From NCBI GenBank assembly GCA_035610835.1, contig CM069449.1, positions 61,776,292-61,840,291 of the forward strand: a DNA stretch of 64,000 bases. The letters run 5' to 3'. This document shows positions 11,113-22,584 of the stretch, piece by piece; the stretch's first letter is position 1, and every line of letters begins with the position of its first letter. The translations under genes were made by a program, and so were the position numbers. Origin of the DNA: Ophiura sarsii (lineage: Eukaryota > Echinodermata > Ophiuroidea > Amphilepidida > Ophiuridae). The notes beneath the pieces were generated by a model. That model did not search any database, was not told the DNA's origin, and saw nothing but the letters and a program-made list of their open reading frames with translations.

Positions 11113-12037
11113 CTAGAATTGTTATAACATTATGACGCAATGTTCGATTTCAACAATTCTTTTTATGAATTTTGAATGAAAGTCAAATATGTGGTCTGTG
11201 TAGCACGATCGTTGGTTTTGAATTTGCAAGTCTGAAATTTCGTTGGTGCTTTCGCTAAAAAGGGGTCCGGTTTTTTTAACTCACCATGTACGGTACTCAG
11301 ATCATTTATAACCAGTTGTATACATGGGTCGCATTTTGTCTTTTTGATGTATCAACATGTTGACCAAAGACGCCGTATTTTGTAAACAGATTTAAATCCA
11401 GTTAAAAGTTATTTTTAAGTCTAAAGCACATAATTATTCATGGATTTAAATATTTTTAAAATTTGGATTAAGGTTTTGTCCCTGCCAGTCTCCTTAGATA
11501 AATCTAAGGAAATAGGAGAGTCGGTAAGAAAGTAAATGGTATGGTTTACACCATTGCGTCATTTAGTCCGCGTTGTCAACAATATAACTAAACTTGAACC
11601 CACGCATGTTGTGAGCTATAAGCACATGTTGTTCGGATCGGCACCGGTAGATGTAATCTTTTCTGGGAATAAGAATGATTGATTTATTGTTTAAATTGTA
11701 AAATGAATGAGACGGTAATTGTGTGCGTTTTTCAATCATGGTAATGCAAACCCACATTGTACATGTATGTATAGCTTCTGTAGATTCAGTGCCTTAGCCA
11801 GAGAGGGCAGTTGGTTGGTTGATTGGTTGATATTGACACTGTCGGTTCATTTGACAAGGGGAATTATGGAATTATGACGTTCAAATATTATTGCGCTCTA
11901 TACGCACATGAGCCCAAACAAATTAAATGTACCTCAATCACGGCAAAATTAGTGTTAAATAGCAATACAATTTTTGTTGGAATTTTGATAATTTGGGAAA
12001 TTTCGGAATATTTTAGATATTTTTAAAATATGATATG
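11113..12037. other. No gene seen; one small hairpin
   Basis: AT-rich sequence. A short perfect hairpin CCTTAGATAAATCTAAGG lies near 11492. The frames at 11563-11757 and 11823-12026 show no recognisable domain. Confidence 0.5.
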
Positions 12038-12600
12038 CTTTAAAGGTGCTATTCATTGAAAATTGAAATATAGCCAAATTATATATCATTGGAAAGCTTA
12101 GAAAAATGGTGGTGTCCACCCGCGGGTGTCAACGTCCCAAAATGCCACTGTAAATAATAAATAGCATTAGAAAGTACCGGTGTAGGGCGGACGCAAACCC
12201 GGAAGTGGAGTGGTGAAAATCAAGATTCTTGTATGACGTCAGCAAAGGGACCCGGTAATGTAAACAAACTCATTGTCCATTGTGATGCATGCCTCTCTTG
12301 TATCTATTTGAATAGTAGCGCTGTGTGCAGTACTGTCTGTGTGGTATCGATCTCGGACTTCGATGAATGGGTTGAATAGGATGAGGATGAATTTCTGTGC
12401 CTGGGGTGACGTCACAATTCTAAACCCCGTTTTGACTATTTATCCCAAGGTATAAGGGGGGTCTGTACTCGAAAGTTTGTATTGCCTATTGGTTATTCCC
12501 AGTATATTAGGTTAAGATGAAATAAAGATTAACATATTCTATACAATCTAAGCTTTCCATTGATACCATACATGATCTCAATGAGTAGGAACTTTAAGCC
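12038..12600. mobile_element. MITE with CTTTAAAGG-type ends
   Basis: The left end GCTTTAAAGGTGCTATTCAT is matched by an inverted right end finishing ATGAGTAGGAACTTTAAGCC. The arms share the inner CATTGGAAAGCTTAG against CTAAGCTTTCCATTG. The arms are diverged, so the element is old. There is no coding frame. Confidence 0.6.
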
Positions 12601-12788
12601 TGTTAAGAATAAAAATGGCAGAGATCAATATTTTCTGGGTGTAATCTATAATTGTGGGGTTTGAAGATATTAATGTTTTCTTAATCCAGAAAGAAAGTCT
12701 TGTTTCAAATTTTAAATTTAAATACTAGTGAATACTACTGGTGAACAATATTGATCGTGAAGACTATAATCTGAACCGCCAATGATAC

Positions 12789-13036
12789 TTAACACTTTCC
12801 ACGCGGCCATTAGTTTTACCATACACAACACATATTTTTCAGAAACCTTTCACAATTTTCAATGTCTATCTCAAGGATTACTGAACCAATACTAGGCATG
12901 TTTGTACTTATTTCAATGCATTTCATGTGGTGTTTCCAAAAATGGTTTATGAAATTTAACAATTTTGACATTTTTGAAACATTTTGTGACATTTTGGAAT
13001 GTCGTCTGCAGCTGCCTGCCGCGTGGAAAGTGTTAA
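12789..13036 (+). mobile_element. TTAA-flanked MITE, CACGCGG family, copy 1
   Basis: The tips are TTAACACTTTCCACGCGGC and the reverse complement GCCGCGTGGAAAGTGTTAA. TTAA on both sides suggests mobilisation by a piggyBac-type transposase. The interior (TAGTTTTACCATACACA ... GGAATGTCGTCTGCAG) is shared with copies at 26383, 55742, 60441 and 60849 and a remnant at 45440. It has no coding capacity: the frame at 12862-13047 is internal to the element. Confidence 0.85.
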
Positions 13037-13198
13037 CACCAAAATGATTTATTTTTCTATGGGCACCTGCATACTGTATTCAATCATGATAAAATTATAT
13101 GTTTTTGACGAGTAATTTCAGAAAAACATAATTATTACTAACGAAATATTAATAAAACATATTGTTACAGCAACATACATTATTATTTTCAATAACGG

Positions 13199-13562
13199 TC
13201 AAAGGGACAAAATGTCATGTTGAATTTTTTTAATTTTAATTAATTTACTTCAGAATTCAAGATGAACATTAAAAATTGCCATTATTGTTGTTTCTACTAA
13301 AAAAAACCAGCAAAACTTGATTAAAAAACTGTTTTAAAAATGATGGAATACCACCCTTAACCATGTAAAATGCTGGTTGCAGCTCTACCATATCTTTGAA
13401 TTGATGTTTTGTTGTACAAAGAGGGCTGATTTTTCTTAATCCTTATAGGTGTACGTTCATACATGTAATACAATTGTAAAAATATACAAATCCCAGTTGT
13501 TATCATATATTTTTGTAATTGAGGGCGCTGCCTCCACCTCATCTCTTAATGCCTCTTTAAGT
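13199..13562 (+). mobile_element. MITE with CTTTAAAGGGACA ends, copy 1
   Basis: The whole segment recurs inverted at 49450-49815. Shared text includes GAGGGCGCTGCCTCCACCTC, CAAAGAGGGCTGATTTTTCT and TTGCCATTATTGTTGTTTCT. The ends are short inverted repeats (CAAAGGGACA, and TGCCTCTTTAAG reading outwards). No coding frame is present. Confidence 0.65.
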
Positions 13563-13879
13563 CTTCCCCGATTGTCAGTTGACTGTCTTTGATCACATCT
13601 CGATGTGTCGATTAGGCTTCGTTGTAATTCTTTGAACTTAATATATTTTAAGGTCACCGGATACGAATACATTTGTTTAATTTTCTATATTTTTCTTCTT
13701 CTTTTTGTGTGTGTAAAATTTCAAATATTTTCAGATTTGTTGAAATAGTTCAAATATTTACGAACAGTATTTAAAAATATGAACATTTGAAAACATTCAA
13801 ATACAAATATAAAAAACGGGTCGGTCAGACCAGTGAAACAAGGTTTTCCTTTGCCTAACGGACGAAAAGCTATAGTCGG

Positions 13880-14203
13880 GTGAACTTTTCGTTTGTTGAT
13901 ATTAGTACACTCCAAATAAACAGATTTATAATTGCCACTAGAATCCAGCAAGTTCCAATCCGCTACCTCGGTATTTTAAGTAGTAGTCTTGCTATAGATA
14001 TCATCCCCAATTCAAAGAAAGCTGTTGACATGTTTCCCCTTTCAGTTTCACAATCACGATTGAGGTACATACAGTCTGGCCAGAGACGTCGATGGAAACA
14101 GGTTCAAAAATTCGCCCAAATAAATAAATCGCCGCATTGGGCTACCATCTCTCGGCTTAAGCAATCCACGATACGGGGGTTTCTTGAAGATTGGCTATCG
14201 TAA
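13880..14203 (+). other. 107-codon open frame, unrecognised
   Basis: The frame is longer than most here and looks protein-like in its second half (RRRWKQVQKFAQI, SRLKQSTIRGFLEDWL), with a balanced residue mix. I recognise no family. It lies just upstream of, and opposite to, the Gypsy integrase remnant, so it may be part of another dead retroelement. It could equally be chance. Confidence 0.2.
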
Positions 14204-14639
14204 TCAGCCTGGGGTTTGTATATGATGCGTTTGGTTTTTGTTTATTTATCTGATGTAGTTGCGGATGCCTATAAAAGTTTGCTTCTGTCAATGACCTTTT
14301 TCTGAGAATAAAAAATGTTTTTACAGTTTCAGCCAAAGTTTACAATAAAAGCATAAAAGCCAAAACATTTCGCCCTACCCCAACATTAGTTGTGCGTAGA
14401 TGACACATGCAAACTAAAGCAAAACTACCCGTAGATTTGATCAAAATATGTTCTTTAAAAAATAAACATCTAAAATGTACGCTACCAAATAATTTCTCTC
14501 GAGTTTCAATTTCAGGAAGTTACAGGAAAGGATTATTTTTAAAAGTAGCAAAAGAGCTCTCATTTGACCTTAAAAATGTCATCATAGTAGACTCGAAATT
14601 CTAATTGAAAACTTTCATAACTTATCGAAAAACGGTGGA

Positions 14640-15745
14640 TTTTCATCAAATTTGTGTTCAAACATAGCGTAACTTTTAACTTTTGATGCCGAAAACAACA
14701 GGAGCTGACGCGTCTTTTCAGCATATGTTTTCATTTTAGATATTGCTATCTGATCCATGTCTCTTATATCACTGTCTGCCTTCTTGTTTGCATTTTGCTG
14801 TGGTATTGTTATTTTAATAACGCGATTAAACAAGACCGTGGCTGGTGGTTTAGCTGTTGTTGTATGTGGCGTAGCTCTGTAATTACGAAGAAAAGACCAC
14901 AGCTCCTGTTGCCATGATTTGCCTTCTATCTGAGAAGTACGAACAGCCTTCCCCAATGTGCGCATGAATCGCTCAGCTTCCGCGTTGGCTTCGGGCCAGA
15001 GTGGGGTTATCTTTCTATGTTTAAATCCTATATAGTAGTTTTGAGAAGTTGTCAACATCTTTGCTTTGAAAAGTCGTTCCGTTATCACTTTTGACCGACT
15101 CTGGTATTCCATGGGTCGCGAATATTTTGTCCAGTTTTGGTATGGTGGCATTCGCAGAAGTTGACGTTAAGATTTCCACTTCCGGAAACCGCGAGTATTC
15201 ATCATACAAGTAAGAAATGTCCGGAGGGAAATGGACCTGCAAAATCGATGCATACTTGTTGCCATGCGCGTTCAGGTAGTTCTGACATTTTCAATGGCTC
15301 CCGATGAGGTTTGTTTGTTTGTTGTAGCTTGACATGGTATGCAGTGTTGAATCATATCACGGTTTTGTTTGTCGATTCCGGGAAACCAAACATTTGTGCG
15401 TATGAGTGTTTTGCCTTGGTGTCTTATGTGTGCAAGCTCAACGACGCGATTTTGCAATTTCTCAGGTATGACAATCTTATTGTTTCTCAGAACTATTCTA
15501 GCACTGTGACCGTGATCTCGTCCTTTATAGACCACAACGACCGGTGTAAGTCCTTTATGATATGCCACCTGTTTGTGTGATAGCATTGGATTACCTGCTG
15601 TAGTGTGTGATCTGTTTTTGTTGCTTGGATTATTTCGTCGCGTGTCAATGCAATTGGCTTCGCGGTGTCTGTAACAAACTTTACATATTCTTCTGTCTCG
15701 TTGGATAGTTTATCAACTATTTTCTCGTCGCCAATATAAAAAATA
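14640..15745 (-). pseudogene. Ty3/Gypsy pol remnant: integrase zinc-binding and DDE core
   Basis: This is a decayed 3' part of a Metaviridae-type pol gene, read right to left. At 15745-15590 an unspanned frame has the linker typical before integrase (EEYVKFVTDTAKP). At 15586-15272 is the HHCC zinc finger: VELAHIRHQG supplies the histidines and HCIPC the cysteines, with VWFPGIDK between. The DDE core follows with YLYDEYSRFPEV (first Asp) and VKSDNGTTF (second Asp), then NAEAERFMRTLGKA (Glu) and LRNYRATPH. Frame changes occur near 15500, 15270 and 15050, so it cannot be expressed as one protein. No reverse transcriptase, gag or LTR was identified nearby. Integrase would insert the element's cDNA. 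Confidence 0.85.
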
Positions 15746-16510
15746 CTATTTTAGAACATTCATACAAACTCCACTTGCATATATTTATTCACTCAGCATT
15801 ATCTGTGATGGTGTGTGTGTGTGTGCTTGACTGCGGTAGTAAAAAGTGTGCTTGTTTAATGACCCCTAAGTAGGATTGGGCGATATCATGTTATGGTGTT
15901 ATGATAGTAGGGATGGGAGGTATGAATATTACAACATTTAGTATTATATTTGAATTAGTAATTTCATTGCATGATTTTCGATTTTCAGTTTCTGCATCAG
16001 AGATCCACATTTTTTCATAAGTCATAGACTTCATTGTATCTTTATTAATTTGTTCCATAGATAATTAATGTAAGGTGTCCTTGCATTGTGTACACCAATC
16101 GAGTGTATACTAACTACATCCCTCCCTTTTTAATACCCTGTTGAAATGAGGATGATGCGTAACCAATATTTGTCCTTTGAATACACATTTTAAGTACAAA
16201 ATACAGATGTAGTGCTATAAAGAATGTTAAATATCCTGAAATCTCTTATACATCTATAATGAAAAACCAATTCTGTTTATGGATGACACTGCCATAGATG
16301 TCCAAGCTGTACATTACCGGAATGTCAACCAAAAAAAAAAACATTTTCAAAAAGATTCCCCCAAATTAAGGTTTTGTTTTTTTCGTCACCTTTCCAAAAA
16401 ATGTAAACAACAAAGGATGGGATGTATTTTTAAATATTTATGTCCCTCATGGGAGCACAGATTACGAAGGCATAAATTCATAAATAAAACGTCACTCTTG
16501 TTCGCAGATG
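15746..16510. other. No gene seen; short (GT)n
   Basis: AT-rich spacer with a short GT run near 15812-15824. The frame at 16279-16533 is lysine/phenylalanine-rich and unrecognised. Confidence 0.5.
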
Positions 16511-16700
16511 TTCCAATATCGGTCGATACATGATACCAGTGAGATTTGTCCCAGTATTGAACGATACTGGTACACAATTATTTTCCAGTATCGCCCGATA
16601 CGGGGACATTTTATATGTGCCAGTATCGGCCGATGATGGAACACTGACTTTGTACCAGTATCGCACGGTACTTGGTGTTCCAGTATCGGACGATACTAAT
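16511..16700. repeat. Array of ~35-bp-spaced CCAGTATCG-CGATAC palindromes
   Basis: Six copies of an imperfect palindrome CCAGTATCGNNCGATACTGG begin near 16513, 16551, 16585, 16620, 16655 and 16680, i.e. 38, 34, 35, 35 and 25 bp apart. The half-site CCAGTATCG is the best-kept part; spacers differ in sequence. It could be a cluster of protein-binding sites, such as subterminal transposase sites, or a short decayed minisatellite. Confidence 0.7.
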
Positions 16701-16983
16701 ATAGTCCAAACTGGGACATAAAGTACACTTTTCCCACACGAACTACATCACCCCGGTGCGGACTATTTAACATCCATCCATCTTCCAGTCTAAAAATCGG
16801 AACAAATGTGATATACATGTATTATGACAGATTCTGCTTCATACGATATAGAAACAGAATATGAGAGCGTTCCGAGTTTTGACGGGATACATAGGCGGTT
16901 CGTAATCATCATTGTATAATAAGAGTGATTCTAGGAATAATATACTTTTGCCTTTTGTTATTACATTTTAATAATTCAAAAAA

Positions 16984-17740
16984 AGTGTTTCCATAGTTGA
17001 CTAAATATATATTTTTATTCACAATAAACCACTGAAACAATCGTTAATATACAGAACGTGCAGAAAAGTAAGGACAGCGATGTAGAAACAATAACATATA
17101 AATTGATAAAGCTGAAATTGACAAAATCTTTAGGGTACAAAACTGAAATATTATATGTTATGCAGCACATCAAAAGGGAGAACTTTGCAGGTGAAGTCCA
17201 TTTTGAGTTCATTATGTGTGCTCTCAGAAAATTATCTGAGCTTTAAATTGACACAACATTTATCAAAATTGCTCTAGTCATTCAGATTTACGAGTGAAAA
17301 TGACTCCTAAATTCTTATAATTGTCTTTATGTTTTCTGTCCGTTTTCATCTTTATCTTGGAAAACACACAGCCGCAAAGTACCCCAATTTGATGTGCTGT
17401 TTCACATATTTTGTTAACGCTTTGAATAGGCATATATCGTCCTTTAACATTACACAAGAACCATACTAAATTATATTGTGAATTGTTGAGCTCGTTAGTG
17501 GATGGATATAATGTACCAAATCATTGTGTTTACTAAATTCAAAAAAGTGTTTTCATAGTTGACGTTATTATCCTTAATTCACAATATAACACGGAACGTC
17601 CCGAAAGTAGGACAAAGTCAAAGGCTTTAAATATAGCGTCCGTTAACATTATACAAGAACAATAACATATCAGATTATTGAAGTGAATTGTTCAGCTCGT
17701 TAGTGAATATATGTACAACATCATCATATTTATTACACTA
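16984..17740 (+). repeat. Diverged tandem duplications (~200 bp)
   Basis: TTAACATTACACAAGAAC ... GAATTGTTGAGCTCGTTAGT at 17446-17500 recurs at 17643-17706. AGTGTTTCCATAGTTGAC at 16984 recurs at 17547, followed by similar TTCACAATA text. The copies are diverged. No coding signal is visible. Confidence 0.55.
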
Positions 17741-17861
17741 CTACTTTCGCCACAAATTTATAATTTGTTCTTACGTCAAGTCCATGTTTATTCAAACACC
17801 CCTCCCCCCTCCCCTAATTAAATCCAAACGGAGATGCTATATTGGTACCATGGTAGTATTA

Positions 17862-17954
17862 GTTATCCCCTGCATGTTTACACAATACGGACAAATATGA
17901 TATGGCACAAACCATAGGTATTTTTCCGTATTGTGTGAACATGCAGGGGATAAC
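17862..17954. mobile_element. Small foldback, 93 bp
   Basis: The arms GTTATCCCCTGCATGTTTAC...ACAATACGGA and their reverse complement (one or two mismatches) enclose a ~30-bp loop. It is a compact MITE-like palindrome with no coding capacity. Confidence 0.65.
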
Positions 17955-19032
17955 GAATTCATCGTTTAGTCCAAATGCCCCAAAGAACAACAATAAAAAA
18001 AAACGAAACTCCCTCTAAAAAAGGCGCCGAATTCTCTTCCCTTCCTACCTCCGTAAAATCCTCCGAAGTTAACAACCCGTTAAGACTGTGTATTTTTAAA
18101 ACCCAGCCGCATCTCGGGGATGAAGGTTGGAGAAATCATTTCATACTTGGTCCACACATCAGTTATGATGAACCATCTCATATTATGGTGATAAATCTTT
18201 CATCGCGAGTCCCAGTGTTTCTAGATCAAAACACCCTAAATTTGCCAATTTTGCCAATTTTAGCCTATATTCAGAAACGGGTAGTTTTAGTTTAAACCCT
18301 CCAACTGCAAAACGATTTTGCACAAGACACTTACACTGCAGTATCATCTTAAGATACCTATAGAGTATATAACATGCGCATTACATTTAGTTTAGCTTCT
18401 GTAACTTTTGTTTTATAATGGGATCAAACTTGTGTTTTTCATGAAAAATAGCTCAAATTATGTGTCAAATTAAAAACGGGAATTATTTTACGTCAAGCAA
18501 CCAATTAAAAAAATTCACATATTAATGCAATCTATACATATCAATCTTCAACATATAAAAAATCACCGTTGGCTTTTTATTCCTACAAGTCGCTGTGTGA
18601 CGTCAAAGTTACGTGTGTAGATCACTCTATATAAATTGTTGGAAAATGAATGACGCATAGTATATCAACCATCTCGGTCATATGAGGGATGAAATGTTGT
18701 GTTTACGACGTGCATCTAAATATTTGATATATCCCATCTTAATAACAATCTTCAAATCCAAGATGGCCTCCAAAATGGCCGCCATAATTGCCAAAATACA
18801 TATAGAATGCTCATATTGAATTCCATACACTAAATTATGCAGTTTCAATGCCTATGATCGAAATGCCTGAAAGGAGACACTAATTTAAGACGTTCTTGAG
18901 GATTCTTTACCTTCCATGATGGCCGCCGATCATGTCAAAATGGACATTAAATGGATGGAACAATGATTCTTTATTTGTTATAACTATCTTCTTTAAGACT
19001 AGGGTTTAACAAAACGTATACGATATCGTTAT

Positions 19033-19172
19033 TATGTATCAAATTAAGAACAGGAATTAGTTTACGTCAATTAACCAATTTTAATAATCTACAAATCAAT
19101 GCTGTCTAATCAAACCTTTAAAATAAACATAATCATTATTAGCTTTTTATTCCTACATGTCGTTGTATGTAA
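19033..19172 (+). repeat. Partial internal repeat of the left inverted arm
   Basis: ATGTATCAAATTAAGAACAG ... GCTTTTTATTCCTACATGTC resembles 18460-18610 of the left arm (GTGTCAAATTAAAAACGGG ... GGCTTTTTATTCCTACAAG). It is a diverged second copy placed just inside the arm, so the structure contains its own internal duplication. Confidence 0.55.
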
Positions 19173-19204
19173 GTCCTAACACATCATGGTACCATACAGA
19201 CGCA

Positions 19205-20195
19205 TGTGGCTGAATTGGAATCACCCACAGAGAAAACGATGTACAAAATATCGCTGTTCAATTTCGGTTGTACACTTTTTCAAACAACAGATGTGTAAAA
19301 GTTATACATCGTTGTTTAAAGAAGACAACATTTTTTTAAACAGGTGTTGTTTACAGTATAAAGAACGCCGTTCACATCAATACAAAGTGATCTTGAACAA
19401 CGTTGTTTACTTGTGACGTCACAAGTCACGTGTCACAATGATTCGTTTGCGATATGCTTCAAATTAATGGCCGCCGTATTTCATTCGGTAAACAAATTTC
19501 GATTTTAAATCATAATTTTAAAGATTTTGCTGACAAGATGGGGAAATACAATCAAGAAAATAATGAAATATGATGACCAAAGAACCGATATAGTTTGATG
19601 ATAGACGGCGAAGATGGATATTTTTTGCAAAAATATAATTTTAATTTCGCGATTTTGCTCCACAGACAGAAGGCATCCGAATTCGACAGTTCTACCGTTC
19701 TGTCTGTGTACTTCAACACATGAAATTCAAGTCTTCAAATCGTGCTGGAATTTTAAACAACTACCATTAAACAACCCTGTTTTTTAACAACCATCATTTA
19801 AACAACCCTGCAGTTTTAAACAACCACCATTAAACAACCCTGGTTATTTAAACAGGCCAATTTCATCCATGAGGATTGAACAACTTTCTTTGAACAACCC
19901 AAGATGATTGAACAACTTTCTTTGAACAACCCAAGATGATTGAACAACTTTCTTTGAACAACCCATGAGGATTGAACAACTTTTTTTAAACAACCCTTGA
20001 AAATTGAACAACAATTTTTAAACAACACCAATTGTGTAAAATCTGATTTTAAACATGTTGTTTAAAAAGTTAAACAACTAGGTGTTTAAAACTTTAAACA
20101 ACCCCAGATGTTTAATATTTTGAGCAACATGTTGCTCAGCTCACCCGTTAAACAGCAGTTGTTCACTTTATTAAACATGTTGTTCACCTTTTTTT
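19205..20195. repeat. Field of TTTAAACAAC / GTTGTTTAAA motifs
   Basis: Dozens of AACAAC or GTTGTT hexamers, often as TTTAAACAAC, fill two blocks: 19240-19405 (mostly GTTGTTTA) and 19750-20190 (mostly AACAACC). Between 19870 and 19990 a 31-bp unit (TTGAACAACTTTCTTTGAAC plus AACCCAAGATGA) is tandemly repeated. The tips CACAGAGAAAACGATGTAC (19210) and TTTTTTTTTTACTGTG (20188-20203) are roughly inverted, so the block may be a DNA transposon nested between the long arms. The 19816-20031 minus frame is a repeat artefact. Confidence 0.6.
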
Positions 20196-21097
20196 TTTAC
20201 TGTGCCGATTGATATACTTAATTTTCATTTCTCAATTTTTTTGCTAGACATATTTAATTTTCCAATGTATCTTTATAGCAATGTAGGCCTATGCAGAAAG
20301 TTATTCAATTTATTATGAAGTCAAAAGAAATGTATTACTGCTTCATCCTATAATTGGTATTATATTAATTAGGCCAACTCATTTAGAGTTCAACTAGTTA
20401 ATTACCGTGCAAAAATCAATTTTCTGAAACTATCACTTGATAAGATTTCATCGGTGGTAGGGCTGTTGGCCATTTAACCATTCCCCTCAGATTTGATTAT
20501 TTTATATTTCAAATTGATGATTTACAAATTGAATAACATTGAAAGAAAGCATTGATAAATTAGGCCAAGTTTATTTAAAAGTTATAACCATCTTTTAAAA
20601 TAATTGGAATTCTGTTGAGCTGTTCTCTAAGTTTATGTCCCTTAGGTATATCACTAGGACCCCCAATTATGGTTTGATAATTGTGTATTATTATCCTTTT
20701 TTGTACTCGTATTCTTTGTATGGCCAAACATTTAACAATATTTATCAATGTAATTATTGTAGTATAAGGGCTGATGCCCCTGCTAAATTAAGTATCAACT
20801 ATTCAACTTATGTAAATATAGTTGTATAATAAAATCTAATTAGTATGGAGCCTCAGGGCTATATAATCTAATTCGTTTTGGGGTACCGTTCACTATTTAG
20901 ACATTCAACCAGTTGCTGGTCACATTTTAAATGGTGAATATGTACCATACACACATTATGTAACTGCTAGCAATGTATTGGCCATCTTGTTTTGTTTGTT
21001 TGTTTATACACGGTGGGTCCGCACGGACACACGCTTGGGTCCTGATTTTAATGCCCGTTTTAATGGCAAGCAGAAACGTTTGACTATTCTGTGGTCA

Positions 21098-21389
21098 TTA
21101 ACCCTAACCCTAGAACGTGGCAGTGGGGATGGAACGAAGAACAGGGGGAGGGGGTTAAATAAAAAATGGGAAAAATTATGTCCGCCGGCTCCGGGAGTTG
21201 AACCCGGGTCGGCCGCGTGACAGGCGAGATATACTAACACTCAGCCACGGGGGGAGGGCTTCACAGGCTAAGAAATCGGAGACCATATATACCCGTAGTT
21301 TAGTGCTACAGGAGATAGAACTTGTGCGCGCGCAAGCCACGTGGTGCTGGCTGTGAGGTGACTGTGAGACGTAGTAGCGTTAGGGTTAA
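21098..21389. mobile_element. TTAA-bounded short element carrying a tRNA-like sequence
   Basis: TTAACCCTAACCCTAGAACG at the left and GCGTTAGGGTTAA at the right are inverted tips with TTAA at each end and CCCTAAC/GTTAGGG inside, compatible with a piggyBac-type MITE. The interior has the tRNA-like segment 21181-21256 on the minus strand. The whole sits in the centre of the 18080-22584 structure. Confidence 0.5.
21181..21256 (-). pseudogene. tRNA-Asp(GTC)-like sequence
   Basis: On the minus strand, TGGCTGAGTGTTAGTATAT carries a good A-box, CGCCTGTCACGCGG is the anticodon arm of tRNA-Asp with GTC anticodon, and GGGTTCAACTCCC is a perfect B-box/T-arm. The 5-bp T stem (CCGGG/CCCGG) and the anticodon stem pair. 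The expected acceptor strands (CCCCCCG and AGCCGGC) do not pair and no CCA-side match is seen, so this is a tRNA pseudogene or the head of a tRNA-derived SINE, not a normal tRNA. Confidence 0.65.
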
Positions 21390-22584
21390 TCACTTGCCAC
21401 GCTTAAATCACAATATCTCTCCCAATTCACTCATATCATAAACCAAATTTTGTTTTCTCCAATGGACAATGGACAGCTTACACTAAAAGCAATGGATACT
21501 ATACCGGTATGTCATTAACAGTCACCGAACACATTTCAAGCATTTCATGGCCACATTCTGCATTTAGTGGTCAACATAGTTATTTCAAGATACCCATGAT
21601 TAGTTATATGGTGCCTAAATATTATACTGTAATAACGATATTATATGATTTTTTTTTTAAAACCTCGTCTTACAGAAGATAGGTATGACAAATAAAGAAG
21701 CTTTGTTTCAGCCATTTAATGTCCAATTTGACATATCGGCGGCCATTGTGGAAGCTAAAGAATCCTCAAGAATGTCTCAAATATGTGTCTCCTTTCAGGC
21801 ATTTCGAGCACAGGCATTGAAACTGCATAATTTAGTGTATGGAATTTAATACACGCGTTTTTTATGTATTTTGGTGATTATGGCGGCCATTTTGGAGGCA
21901 TCTTGGATTTGAAGATTGTTATCAAGATGGGATATATTATTTATTTAGATGCACGTCGTAAACACGACATTTCATCCCTCATATGACGGAGATGGTTGAT
22001 ACACTATGCGTCATTCATTTTCCAACATTTCATGTAGAGTGATATACACGCGTAACTTTGACGTCACACAGCGACTTGTAGGAATAAAAAGCCAACGGTG
22101 ATTTTTTATATGTTGAAGACTAATATGTATAGATTGCATTAATATATGAATTTTTAAAATTGGTTACTTGACGTAAAATAATTCCCGTTTTTAATTTGAC
22201 ACATAATTTTAGCTATTTTTCATGAAAAACACAAGTTTGATCCCGTTATAAAACAAAAGTTACAGAAGCTAAACAAAATGTAGTGCACATGTTATATACT
22301 CTATAGGTATCTTAAGATGATACTGCAGTGTAAGTGTCTTGTGCAAAATCGTTTTGCGGTTGGAGGGTTTAAACTAAAACTACCCGTTTCTGAAAATAGG
22401 CTAAAATGGTCGAAATTGGCAAATTTAGGGTGTTTTGATCTAGAAACACTGGGACTCGCGATGAAAGATTTATCACCATAATATGAGATGGTTCATCATA
22501 ACTGATGTGTGGACCAAGTATGAAATGATTTCTCCAACCTTCATCCCCGAGATGCGACTGGGTTTTAAAAATACACAGTCTTAA

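Larger units (their letters stand above)
18080..22584. mobile_element. 4.5-kb structure with ~0.93-kb inverted arms, TTAA at both tips
   Basis: The arms 18080-19007 and 21661-22584 are inverted copies along their whole length. Outer tips read TTAAGACTGTGTATTTTTAA and the reverse complement. Both arms hold the same ~70-codon frame fragment (LRLCIFKTQ...LSSRVPVFLDQN; 18083-18295 plus, 22369-22580 minus), but it has no recognised domain. Weak homology continues inward to about 19040 and 21620. TTAA at both tips is compatible with piggyBac-type insertion, though no transposase is present. The alternative is a non-transposon inverted duplication. Confidence 0.7.

Noticed and set aside
16511..16700. 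CRISPR array with ~35-bp period
   Set aside because: The repeated part is a variable dyad, spacers overlap the repeats in length and change, and no cas genes exist.
19816..20031. Cysteine-rich repeat protein on the minus strand
   Set aside because: The frame follows the 31-bp AACAAC tandem repeat.
21098..21115. Interstitial telomere repeat
   Set aside because: Only two CCCTAA units are present and they form one tip of an inverted TTAA-flanked element.
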